Below are positions 1 through 9,756 of a stretch of 18,276 bases of DNA, one piece after another; position 1 is the stretch's first letter, and every line of letters begins with the position of its first letter. The notes under the pieces were generated by a model that was not told where the DNA came from, did not search any database, and saw only the letters and a program-made list of their open reading frames with translations. Origin of the DNA: Monoraphidium neglectum (Eukaryota; Chlorophyta; Chlorophyceae; Sphaeropleales; Selenastraceae); NCBI RefSeq assembly GCF_000611645.1, contig NW_014012789.1:880-19155 (forward strand). The letters run 5' to 3'. The translations under genes were made by a program, and so were the position numbers.

Positions 1-121
1 CCCATACCCCCCCCCCCCATCACCACCCCGGCGCCCTCTGGCCGCTGCGCCGCGCGTTGATCATCAGGGCGCTGCGCGGGGCAACGCGGAAGGCAGGTGG
101 TATGGATTCGGTAGAGGTTCG
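1..121 (+). other. Possible upstream exon end and intron of the LRR gene
   Basis: The sequence at 116-127 fits a strong donor (TTCG followed by GTAAGT), and the next plausible acceptor is at 235, giving a 114-nt intron 122-235. In the phase needed to join the exon at 236, the upstream frame is open back to at least position 32. It shows no recognisable motif. A run of 12 C lies at 7-18. Whether 1-121 is coding remains open. Confidence 0.35.
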
Positions 122-235
122 GTAAGTCGTGTTTCCCAGAGTGCGCCGTGGTGGTCGCTCTTGCTTTGGTGCTTCCTTCATCCTCTCGTGCTGCCCCGCG
201 CCCGCCGCGGCCCTCTCCCTCCCGCCGCCTCAAAG

Positions 236-1681
236 GTGCTGGTGCAGCTGCCGTCCCTCTCAGCCCTGGCCGCCTCCCAGTTCCACGCCTGCGTCGCCAG
301 CCACTTTGCCGGCCGCGGCTTCGAGCGCCTCCGCTGCCTCGCGCTGCACGTGGTGCGGCCGGGCGCGGACACGTGCGTGGCCGCGCAGGTCCCGCAGGCC
401 GCCGACGCCGGCGCGGCGCCGCCCTCGCCGCCGCCCGGACGGGCGGGGGTTTCGAGCGCAGACGCAGCTGCCGACGGCGCGGGCGCGACGCCGCCGCAGG
501 ACCCGCGGGCGCCCTCGGCGCTGCACTCGCAGCTGCACGCCGCGATCCAGGACATGCTGTTGCAGGAGCTGGAGCCGCAGCAGCAGGAACAGCAGCAGGA
601 GCGGCAGCTGCTGCTGTCGCAGCTGCTGGACCAGCTGGCGTCGCAGGCGGCCCCCCAGCTGGAGCCGCACCAGCCTCGTATGCAGGTTGCGGCGGCGCCC
701 ACTGTGGCGCGCGTCGGCCTCCTGGTTGCGCTCTGCCCGGCGCTGCGGCAGCTGTCCATTGGCTGCGGCGGCCCCCAGGTGCTGCGCGCGATCGAGGGGC
801 ACGCGACGCTGCATCATATCGAGATGCATGGTGGCGCAGCACTCCCCACGCACGCGCCGCCCTCCCCGCATGCAATCGGCGGCTGTGAGGCCGCGGGCGC
901 GGCCACGGCCGCGTTCACGGCCGTGCTGCCGCCGCACGGCAGCGCCGGCGCGTGGGAGCCGCTGCGCCGCGCGCCGCCGGCGCTGACGCGGCTTGCGCTG
1001 CTTGATGCGGACGCCCTGCTGGGCGGCGCCGCCTCTCCCATCGCGCCGCTGGTCGCGCTCGCAAACGGCGCCGCCCACCTCGCTGTTGCGCGCGGCGGCG
1101 GCGGTGGCGACGGCGGTAGCGGCGGCGGTGTGTCTGAGCTGCACCTGATGCGCTACTCCTCGCTGACGGACGGCGGCCTCGCGGCCGCGGCGCCGCTGAT
1201 GGCGGGCGTCAGGGCGCTCGTGCTGGACGGCTGCCAGGTGCGCTCGCGAGGCCTTGCCCCACACGCGCTGCTGGAACGGCATCCGCCGTTGCCTCTGGCC
1301 CTAGCAAACACGCACGGCGGCACCTACCTCGGCGCAGGTCTGCGCAGTACGGACCTGAGTGCGGTGTTGGCCTGCCAACGTCATGACCAACCAATGATTC
1401 AATCCGATGTACAATCAACAATCGCGCCCCGCCCACAGAATCTCACTGACGCCGGCCTTATCTGGGTTGCCGCCCTGCCCCTGCTGGAGTCACTGATCCT
1501 CAGCCGCTGCCCCCTGATCACCGACGCCGGCCTCGCACGCGCGCTCGCCGCGGCGCCGGCGCTGCGGCGCGCGTCGCTCGCGGGCTGCGGCGGCACGACA
1601 GCGGGTGGCGCCGCGGCGGCGGCGGGCACGGCGGGCGCTGCGCGGGGGCGGCGGGTCGAGATTGACTGGGCGCGGGCCTGA
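236..1681 (+). CDS. Leucine-rich-repeat protein, cysteine-containing (F-box/AMN1-like) subtype, 5' partial
   Basis: Two exons are supported: 236-1237 and 1439-1681 (stop TGA 1679-1681), giving 414 residues. Upstream exons lie at or beyond the window edge. The acceptor before 236 is a pyrimidine tract ending in AAAG. A donor-like GTAAGT at 122-127 suggests an upstream exon ending at 121, whose reading frame I could not settle. The C-terminal third carries repeats of the type LTDAGL...LPLLESLILSRCPLITDAGL, matching the cysteine-containing LRR consensus of FBXL and AMN1 proteins. Such repeats usually bind protein partners, often as substrate receptors of SCF ubiquitin ligases; no F-box is visible in this part. 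A Gln/Leu-rich stretch lies at about 552-650 and Gly-rich linkers near 1090-1130. The intron 1238-1438 splits two LRRs exactly between GCQ and NLTDAGL, is 201 nt long and has no in-frame stop. The family is fairly sure; the cellular role is not. Confidence 0.75.
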   Translation: MLVQLPSLSALAASQFHACVASHFAGRGFERLRCLALHVVRPGADTCVAAQVPQAADAGAAPPSPPPGRAGVSSADAAADGAGATPPQDPRAPSALHSQLHAAIQDMLLQELEPQQQEQQQERQLLLSQLLDQLASQAAPQLEPHQPRMQVAAAPTVARVGLLVALCPALRQLSIGCGGPQVLRAIEGHATLHHIEMHGGAALPTHAPPSPHAIGGCEAAGAATAAFTAVLPPHGSAGAWEPLRRAPPALTRLALLDADALLGGAASPIAPLVALANGAAHLAVARGGGGGDGGSGGGVSELHLMRYSSLTDGGLAAAAPLMAGVRALVLDGCQVRSRGLAPHALLERHPPLPLALANTHGGTYLGAGLRSTDLSAVLACQRHDQPMIQSDVQSTIAPRPQNLTDAGLIWVAALPLLESLILSRCPLITDAGLARALAAAPALRRASLAGCGGTTAGGAAAAAGTAGAARGRRVEIDWARA

Positions 1682-4408
1682 TGGCAGAGGAGCGCAGGCC
1701 GCGCGGCGCCGCTCGCGTACAGCGTAATACTATGTCATTTCTTGGGCCAGCAACGGTTGTGCCTCAGCACGATAAGAAGATCGAATCGGCGGGCTGCAAC
1801 TTGGTTGGCAACGGCGCTGCTGCTTGGAGCTACCGGCGCGCTAGGAGCGTGCCTCCCTGCGAGCGCGGCCCGCCGCCCTCGCGGTGCGGAGGCGGTTGTG
1901 TGTGCCGTCGAGTGCAGGGCTTTGTGCGGCCGTCTTATCACTGGCGCGTGCGCACGAGTATCCAACAACGCACGACTGCACACCCCTTACTAGTACACAT
2001 TATTCCTCGGATGATTGGGGCCCTCACAGCGGCCGGCGCACGCGTGTGTCATGCGCACGCACACAAACACTCATGCACAAACCTCATGAACTTGGTCCAG
2101 GAGCGCTTCATCTTCACACCCAAACTCCAGCACTGCCACCCCGACCACGCCCCTCACCTCGTGCCAGCAAGGCATGCCAGGCCGACAACACGCAAGAGGG
2201 GCGTGTGTCGGCCGCACGGGCGATGGATGTGAACGGATGTTTTGGGTGTGTGTGTGCCTTGATGGCCCTGCCCACGCGCTTGAGGCCCGCCACAGGTGGT
2301 GCCGACAGCTGCTCTGCTCTTTTTGGAGCCGTTTTCCCTCTGCATCCCATGGGAGCCCCGCACCCCGCATTCAAGCCGCGCCGGCGCACTGGCCCCGTGC
2401 GCTAGCTCAATCGCTCACTCAGCATTGCTTGCGGCTCGCGGAGCTGCGGTGCATTCGCGTGCGCTCCAACGAACCGCCGCTGCTGCACCCAGAGCCGCTT
2501 TCTTGTTTAGGAGCGACTCGTCTGGCGTGTCAGCTGGCCATCTACCGGCGTGCCAAGGGCCGTGCCATCACGGGCCGTGGCCACACTACACAAGCACGCA
2601 CCATTCTCTCACACATTGCGTTGAATTGCAGCAGTTGCGCATGGTGCCTGTTCGTCCCCTTGCCCTGCCACCTGCATGGGACCTGAGCCTGCGTCCCTGG
2701 ACGCCCTCGCTAGTCGCAAGGACAATTTGGTTGACCCTGCGAGCCGCCCACTCAAAGCCAAACAGTGGTGTGCGCAGCCCCACCGCAGGCGTTCACTCAT
2801 TGTAGGGGTGGCGGCGTGCTTGCGGCCACAAGCCCACCAGCAGCGTGCCATTCCAGCCCTTCTGCGGCTTGTCTCCCGCAATGCGCCCACCTCTGGCGCC
2901 CCTGCACACACTCCGCTAGACCAGCGTGCCGGCTTCTCTCCTCCCCACCCGCCTGGCGCCCGCCTGCCCGCGCACAAGAAGAATGAAGGGCACAGCGCTG
3001 CACGTGTACGTCTTCATAGATCCTTGCTTGCGCCCGTCTATTTGCAATGCAGCAGTACGGCAAACCAGGCCCGGCCTCGCGGCGGTGCGTCCTGTCCAAC
3101 CGCGCACGCATGCCAACGCCGCCAATGGGGCTGCCCGCGCTGCTGACCGCCCTGTAGTCGCCGGCGTGCGCATGCAGGGCGGCCCTCATCGGCGTGCTTG
3201 GGCCGGCCGGGGACCGCATATCTGCTGGGCCCCGGCCAAGCTTCTGGGATGTTGTGACACTGATCTTGGATCTGGGCTAGACACCTTCCATCCCTGCCAA
3301 GCCCGGCCGCCACACTGCTGGCTGCCTCGCCGGCACAATGCCGTCACCTTGCAAAGGGATGTGCCCTGCCGCAATGCTGCTGCTTTGCCAATGCATGTGC
3401 AGTGTGGGCTGCCACGAGATGCCGCCTGCGCCCGCCGGCCAATTGCATAGGCACTCTTGCACCCGCCCACTTGGGGCTGGGGAAGTCGCAGGAGATTTCG
3501 GGTAACTCCAGGGAGAGGCCGCGTCTGCCGAGCGCCGACGCCTGGATCCACAGGGCACGTGTGTGTGCTGCTTTTCTTGCGTGCCGGGTCCCCCTGTCGC
3601 GTTCGCTTTTCGTTACGCCTGTCTCGGGCGCAAATGTACGCATGCCCCCACCACGGTCTGATGCATGCACGCGTGCAATGCCGTCTGCTGGTGCTGTGTG
3701 CATGGGGGCTGTGTTGTCTCGCCCTATAGGGAGTTACACCATCGGTTTAGGGTGACCCAGCGTCACTGTTGCTATTGTTTTCACAAATTGCAATAACGTT
3801 TTCGTTAACCACTCTCATTTGCGCCCGCAGTTCTAATTAGCACCCCTTCTAACCAAGCAGCTGTAATGCGAGGAGGTACTTGGTTTGGCAGTGAGGCGGG
3901 CTATGTGAAGTGGCTGCGATCATCAAGCATGTGTATCAGTGCGGAGATCGAGGGTTGAAGGGTGCTGTAGGGTCAGCACGTTCATAAGCAGGCACCCAAC
4001 GGGTCGATGGAGTGAACGTGGCCGGTTGACTTGGTGATGTGCATGACTTTCTATCAGGCACATGATTATCAGTTTGGTGTGGCTGCCTGCATCAAGCACT
4101 ATTATGCTCCGGGTGAGCTTATGGCATGTGCATGGCATGCATCGAGCCCGGTAGATTTTTGGCGGGATGGCTGGTGGTGAGGCGCAGCCCGGGCGCGCTT
4201 CCTTCCATCCGTCCTGCTGAACTTTGCAGTCCTGAGTGCGAAACGCTTTGTACTGATGCAACAACTTCTGAGAGCTTACTGCCATACCAGACTACTCGCA
4301 GATCCGTAGATCACACAACTGTGCTTGCGTGAACTGGCCGCTTTGCAGTTTGGCCTGCCCGATCTCATATTTGCAACCTCTCCAACATCTCACAAGACCC
4401 ACCGCACT
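1682..4408. other. 2.7-kb stretch without a recognisable gene
   Basis: Between the LRR stop codon and the first supported exon of the next gene I find only overlapping open frames on both strands. They are rich in Arg, Pro, Ala, His and Cys, with no domain, no consistent splice pattern and no family resemblance. The part 1682-3720 is GC-rich and keeps short TG/CA-rich patches. The part 3730-4140 is clearly more AT-rich, as expected for a promoter or 3' flank. A TGTAA word, the chlorophyte polyadenylation signal, occurs at 3862-3866, but that is 2.2 kb past the LRR stop. The stretch may hold a long 3' UTR, a non-coding transcript, a fast-evolving gene or plain intergenic DNA. Confidence 0.5.
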
Positions 4409-6930
4409 ATGCGTGCAACCACAATCGAGAGCACCGTGGATGATCCCGCAGATGCCGCTGCACAGGACCCCGCAGCGCCGCCGGACAGCACGCACCTCGC
4501 CTATTTGGTGCACAACACAACCCCCTGCCTCCTACGACCATTCTGTTTCTTTGTCAGCTGGCAGGTGCGTTGATCAGACAAAGCGGCACTGGCAAACCAG
4601 CGGCACCGGCCAACCAAGCGGTCCAGGCAGCATCAGCAGTCGACTGTCGTTGTCCCGACCCAAAACGGCACGGCGCTGCAGGCACGGCATGTGTTTCGTT
4701 TTCACTGCGCCGTGCTGACTCAATAAGGACCATCGCGCTGGGCATATCTGGTGCAACTTCGCAGGGCGTCCTGAGGCTGGCGTTCAAGGGGTACCCTGCG
4801 CCGCTCGTTGCGCTCAAGGCGCGCCACCAGCCGCTACTGTCCAACCCAGCTGCCGCCATGCTGCTGAAACTCGTGCTGCTGTGCTGCACTGCAGCGCCGC
4901 ATACTCCCCGCTGCCTGCATTCAAAGCAACGGCACAAGTCGACGTCCACATCGCTGAGCGCTGCTCCTGCTTTGACCCCCGGATGTGTTCCTGCGCACGT
5001 GCCAGCAAAGCACCCTCCCCGTTGTCGTGCACATAAAAACCCCAGGCTGACCTGGCAGATTACTACGGCGGGCTGCCAAAGGAGCAGCCGGGCAGCCTGT
5101 GGCCCAAGACTAATCTTGGGGCCCTGAGGGATGGTACACGCCTCACACCGCAGCAGCTCAAGGCACTGCATGCCGTCTGCTGGTGCGCCTGCACGCGCCG
5201 AAGCTGCCGTGCGCGCACGCGTGCGGCCGTTGCGGGGCCGTTTGCGGGTCAGTCGCGGCGCGGCGGGATTTGAAGGCGGTCCTCGGCAATCAGTGCGGCT
5301 GCGCTAAGGCAAGCGCACTACATGGGGCCTTGCGGCCCGTTTGCGGCGCTGGGACAGCGCCAGACGTCCCCACGGGTCGTGATCAGTACACACAGGCCTG
5401 CCTCTTACTGCACCCTGCCGGCTCGGGTCGCGCGACCCCCTCACAGGGAATGCAGCGGGGCGTTCCAGGCTCCGGGGGCGCCCCGCTCTCAGGTGGGGCC
5501 ACGCGCATGGGCTGTGCAGCGGCGCACGCCCCCGTTGACCTTGACCGCAGCAGCGCTCAGCGCCCCCGCCGACACTCCCAGCGCGGCCTCTGCAGCCACA
5601 CCACGGTCCCGCAATGCACGTGCCACTGCGCGCTGCGCACAACGCAGACCAACGATGCCGCAGCCGGGCCGGCCATTGAGTGCCACAACCACGCGGACAG
5701 CTAACTTGGCCCCCTTTTGTCAATGTTGCTGTCGCCAGGCGGTCCTGGTGGACCGGCTGTCAGCGGTGGTGTACGAATGCCGCAGCCTGGAGCGGCTGAT
5801 CAGCCGCCACGAGATGCACATGCGCGGTACTGCGGCCGGCAGCGCCAAGGGCGCAGCGCACAGCAGGAGCGCCAGCGCCAGCGGCGGCGCCAGCAGCGCA
5901 GGCACAGGAGTGGGCGAGGACGGCGGCGAGGGTGGTTTGCTGCAGGGCGCGGACGGCAGCAATGGCGCCGGAGCTGGCGGTGGCAGCAGCCGCCACCGCG
6001 GCGGCGTAGCCAGCAGCAGGGGCCGGGTGATTGACGTATCAGAGCCGTCTGAGGAGGAACGGGCGCGTGTTGAGTCAGTAGTGCGGGCGGCGGAGGACCC
6101 GGGCTATTGGGTGGCGGCTAGCAGGGATGGCAACCGGGAGAGCCACTATCGAGGTGAGGGGCGCAGGTGTGGTGCGTGTGTGTGTGTGCGTGTGTGTATG
6201 TGTGTATGTGTGTCTGTTTGTATGTGTGCTTGTATGTACAGGGGTGGAGACAATGCAAGCAAGAGAGGTAGAGAGGGAGAGTGTGTGTGTGTGTGTGTGA
6301 GAGAGCGTGTATACGCGTGTGTCTGTGTGTGCCTGATTGAACGGTGTTTTTCTGGATCCGGCTGTTTTAAACTTGCTCGTAGCATCATACCGCAAGCGGC
6401 TTGGGCTAGCTTTGGCCAGCCGTCACCTTCACAAGGGACATGGAGCACGGCCCCCAACACGTGGCCTACCCTCCGCTGCGGGCTCGCCGGCTGCAGGCAA
6501 CGCGCTCGGCGCCACGCTCATTCACGAGCTGGCCTGCTTCAGCCGCGGCGACCCCACGAGGGAGGCGGGCGGCGCTGCAGGCGTCGACAAGGCCTACTCC
6601 ACTGCGCTGCCAGGTAACAGGCAGCGGGCCCTGCCCTCACAAGCGGCCGCAAACCGCAGTTTCCTTGTGGCAGCTGCAATGCTAGGCGCCCAGGGCCCGA
6701 GGTCTGACGCGTGCGTGTACGAACGAAAGCATATTGCTCGCAAGCCGCTGTGGTTGGTGCGTCCCCAAGCTGACCCCATGCATGCGGGGGCCTTGTCTTT
6801 TCGCCCCCTTGTGTGCGTCGCAGGTATTCTGCGTCGCTTCCGCGCTCGTGTGGACGCCGCCCTGCCGGGCATGTACGTGTGGTGGGACGAGGCCAGCCTC
6901 CACATCACCATCCGCGCCCTCATACCCTGA
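4409..6930 (+). CDS. Multi-exon gene for a protein of unknown family (one junction unresolved)
   Basis: The firm part is the last three exons: 5739-6153, 6497-6613 and 6824-6930 (stop TGA 6928-6930). They join in frame (639 nt, 212 residues) across CAG acceptors and GTGAGG/GTAACA donors. They encode a helical start (VLVDRLSAVVYECRSLERLI), a long Ala/Ser/Gly insert, an acidic helix (SEEERARVESVVRAAEDPGYW), then ATLIHELACFSRGD and a C-terminus ending MYVWWDEASLHITIRALIP. Upstream, an exon from 5046 reads ADYYGGLPKEQPGSLWPKTN and continues to LTPQQLKALHAVC, which looks truly coding. The exons 4765-4872 and 4409-4564 are phase-compatible but weaker; the ATG at 4409 is a guess. The natural donor at 5183 leaves phase 2 while the exon at 5739 needs phase 0, so a small exon or another donor is missing. 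LHIT resembles the H-x-T motif of 2H phosphoesterases, but only one copy is seen. No function is assigned. Confidence 0.55.
6166..6332 (+). repeat. Imperfect (GT)n microsatellite in an intron of the unknown gene
   Basis: This tract lies in intron 6154-6496 and starts about 12 nt after the GTGAGG donor. It consists of imperfect GT with TATG variants to about 6238, a perfect (GT)9 at 6281-6298, and more GT from 6306. A purine-rich GA segment (6247-6280) separates the blocks. On the sense strand the transcript would be GU-rich right after the 5' splice site. Confidence 0.9.
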
Positions 6931-7267
6931 ATCCCGGTTGCGTGGCTGGCGGCGGCGGCGGCGGCCCCCCCAGTGCGCGTGCGGCGTCGGTCATCTGGGA
7001 GAAGCAGCTGCACAATTGGTCCGGGCTGCTTACCTTGCGCCCCAGTGCATGGCCCCGTGCGCAGCCTCAGATTTTGACCGCTGCAAAACGACGTCAATTG
7101 TGTAGCATAATGTGCAAAGCCGTACGGTCAGTAGTAGCGGGGCTGCCCTGTGCCCCCGGCCCCTCGCGCTCCCAGTGGGCAGGTCACACCCAAGTGACAC
7201 CGAGCAGCTGCACGACGGCGGCAGACGGAGCAAGGGCCAAAACGCCTTGCTCACTTCTCGATGTCAA

Positions 7268-7275
7268 TGACGTCA
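7268..7275. promoter_or_regulatory. TGACGTCA palindrome (CRE/bZIP-type site)
   Basis: A perfect 8-bp palindrome with the ACGT core bound by bZIP factors lies 172 bp upstream of the ATG at 7447. A second ACGTCA half site occurs at 7090-7095. The position fits a promoter element of the four-membrane-segment gene, but function is inferred from the motif only. Confidence 0.35.
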
Positions 7276-7446
7276 ACATCTCAGGCCGAGTAGTAACGTA
7301 GTGCCTGGTAGCAACGTACCCGTCTGCGAGTCCGCTCTCCCCGACACTTGCCTGGCAGCTGCGTGATCCGAGCAAACGCACTCTGTATGCAGGGCTCACG
7401 TGCTTCGACATTCGACATCGCAGCAGCACCCAGCAGGATCCCTAAG

Positions 7447-7997
7447 ATGGGCAAGAAGTGTGGCAGCGGGGGCGGCGTCCTTATCACTGCGTTTCTGCAG
7501 GTGCGCAGCTCTGATGCACCGCACCGCACGATCGCTGGCCCTGCCACGGCATCATGCGCTGCATCGATAGAGCCGGCAACTTACCACGGTGATGCTGCAC
7601 TTGTGTTTGGGGGCCAGCGCGGCGGTGTGCTCAGCGCATAGGCTCAGAGGCGAGAGCGGCGCTTCCTCATGGCTGGTTGCAGGTTGCGCCACGCTCGCGC
7701 CGCCTGACCTGCATCTTGCTTGCCACCGGCCGCAGTTGTGCATTGGGATAGTCCTGTTGGGAATTTTTGAAGGATACAAGGTGTACCGGTGAGCTGTCTG
7801 AAATAGCTGATCGTGGGCCAGCAAGTGTGCACGCGTGTGTCGCGTGGATGCTGCTCTGCTGCTTGGGTGGGGAGCCGCTGCTCCATTACTGTTGTACAGC
7901 CAACTCCTCTCGTATATATGCGTAAACTATAAACACAGCTGGGCCCCCAAATCACACTACACACACACACACACACACGCTCCCGCGTGCACACACA

Positions 7998-8029
<32 letters not shown>

Positions 8030-9731
8030 TGCACGCGCACGCATGCACACGCACGCATGCGCCCGCTCACACACACAGAGATGCACGGGCATTCACCAGC
8101 GAGCAAGCAAGCATGCATGCATGCATGAACAAGTGCACATTGGCACCCGAGTGTCGCGCTGAATCCTGTCAAACCCGATGTTTCTACCCATCCACAGGAT
8201 AAAATACTTTGACGGCCTGATGGAGCAGTATGAGGCGGCCGCTGCAAAGGCCCAGGCGGACGGCAAGCAATTCAATTGGGACCCCAACGTGCTGCGCGCC
8301 CAGGCCGCCATCAGCAGCACCAGCCCCATGGGGGTGGTCTGGGTGAGCTGCCGCCCCCCCTTTCTGCTGCGGCAGCCGTGGACACGCGCTGCAGCAAAGC
8401 GTCAGCCACACTGCCGGGTGTGTCAAAGCACCGGCCGCTGCCGTGGTTAGCATAAGCAAGAGAGGGGGACCAGCCCGTGCTTTCAGTGCGAGATCAGGTG
8501 GGGCGGCGTTCACGTGCCCTGCCGCCCGCTCAGCCCAGCGCCATGTTGCCGCCTCAACCTGCACAGTGGATCAGCATCGCGGGCAACATCTTCTCAATCT
8601 GCGGCCTGGCGGGAGTCATCAACGCGCAGCGCGACCTGGTCACCGCCTACTTCGCCTGGAGCGCTGTCCAGATGGTGCCAGCGCCGGGCCGGGCGCGGCT
8701 GTGTTCGGCTGCTGGCTGCTCAACTGCATGAGCGCTCACTGTGACCGCCCTGTCCGATTTGCAGACAACCTTATGCAATTATCAGCCTTCTTGCAGGCAC
8801 CCAGAATCCTGTTGTAGACCGCCATCAAAGCATGATGATGCTTTGCTTTGCCAGCGGCGTGGCTAGAAAGCAGTGCGGTTGGCCTTTGGCCCCCTCCCCT
8901 CGTGCCTTGCCAGGTGGCTGGCGCCCATTTCTTCATCGACATGATCGTGGACACCACCGTGCGCTACGGCGGGGAGCCGCCGGGCCTGACAGGCTACGAG
9001 AAGGCCACTGCCTTCTTCCTGCTGCTGCAGGTCCTGCTGGCGGTGTGCGCGACTGGTGGGTTGCTGGGTGTGTGTATCCACAAACGCATGCACACACGCA
9101 TGAATGCACCCTGCGATCGCAGGGTTGGAGTCAGCCGCTGCTCGGCACGGGAAGCTGTGCTGGCGTGCTGAGGGTGCCTGCTGGCAGCCTGATTGTGGCA
9201 CGAAAGCCTAAGACTGCTGGTTTTGCTTAGAGCTTGTTGTGTCACCCAAAGGTGATGCCATCCAGGGGATGGCTTGTACGACTGGGTTGCTTAGAACACT
9301 CGCCCCTCCAACGCCCAATCCTTGGCCACCACCGATATCCAGCCCTGGCAATGCGCGCGATCGACGAAATCAAGGTGAAGCAGCGGGAGGAGTACAGCCG
9401 CCTCACGACAATCTCCACGCTGAATGACACGCTTCAGGTGGGATGGGGTTGACCGCCGCTCCGCGGAGGTTGCGGACAGGGAGCTTATCGGGTTGGGATG
9501 GGGGCTGGGCCAGTGGGGCAGTGGCCAGGCGGCATGCTGGGCAGTCAAGGGGCATGCGGTCACACTGGCTCCTTGGGGCGCTTGTTTAGGCGGGTGCTGC
9601 TTTGTGACATACAGTTAGGCGCTGCATGCGGCGCGATGTGTGGGCTGCAGGCGTTGGATGCCGGTCGTCTCATTATGCGTGCCTGCCTTGTGTGCTGCCC
9701 TACCTCGCAGTTTGAGCCAGACCGGCCCTAG
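7447..9731 (+). CDS. Small membrane protein with four predicted transmembrane segments, complete, seven exons
   Basis: Exons are 7447-7500, 7736-7788, 8198-8342, 8567-8674, 8914-9055, 9343-9437 and 9711-9731. They sum to 618 nt (205 residues plus TAG) with every phase closing. Donors are GTGCGC, GTGAGC, GTGAGC, GTGCCA, GTGGGT and GTGGGA; all acceptors are CAG. The ATG at 7447 opens with MGKKCGSGGG, so both the start and the short last exon (FEPDRP) give a tidy protein. Hydrophobic segments lie at about residues 10-30, 80-102, 109-131 and 151-173. A charged, helix-like loop sits between the first two (YFDGLMEQYEAAAAKAQADG), and a charged cytosolic-looking tail follows (AIDEIKVKQREEYSRLTT). The topology resembles MARVEL, CASP or tetraspanin-like tetraspan proteins, but I see no diagnostic motif and name no family. 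It is probably conserved, given the clean exons. The membrane and role are unknown. Confidence 0.85.
7959..8127 (+). repeat. (CA)n-(CG)n-(GCAT)n alternating tract in intron 2 of the four-TM gene
   Basis: Within intron 7789-8197 there is a perfect (AC)10 at 7959-7978, then (AC)12 at 7991-8014, then a GC run 8015-8028 and mixed GCAT/GCAC units. From 7984 to 8062 purine and pyrimidine alternate without a single break (79 bp). A (GCAT)-type run follows at 8111-8127. Alternating CG/CA tracts of this length are the classical sequence that favours left-handed Z-DNA. Confidence 0.95.
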
Positions 9732-9751
9732 GAATGGACATGTGTGCATGC

Positions 9752-9756
9752 TGTAA
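9752..9756 (+). terminator. TGTAA polyadenylation signal of the four-TM gene
   Basis: TGTAA, the near-universal poly(A) signal of chlorophyte nuclear genes, lies 21 nt after the stop codon at 9731. This implies a very short 3' UTR and supports both the terminal exon and the assignment to a green alga. Confidence 0.65.

Noticed and set aside
260..1282. Long minus-strand frame opposite the LRR gene
   Set aside because: It is the Arg/Ala/Gln-rich antisense shadow of a GC-rich coding exon, with no domain of its own.
3748..3754. TTTAGGG, the plant-type telomere unit
   Set aside because: It is a single copy with no tandem array, expected by chance.
5322..6617. A 431-codon open frame read as one gene
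   Set aside because: It runs through two introns: 5322-5738 has no coding character and 6154-6496 is a GT-repeat intron. Only 5739-6153 is real exon in this frame.
7959..8127. Possible CRISPR-like repeat array
   Set aside because: It is a simple dinucleotide and tetranucleotide repeat with no spacers, in a eukaryotic intron.
9031..9055. Alternative donor CAG/GTCCTG at 9031 in exon 5 of the four-TM gene
   Set aside because: Using GTGGGT at 9056 keeps the fourth membrane helix intact and gives the phase needed for the next exon; the earlier site does not fit.
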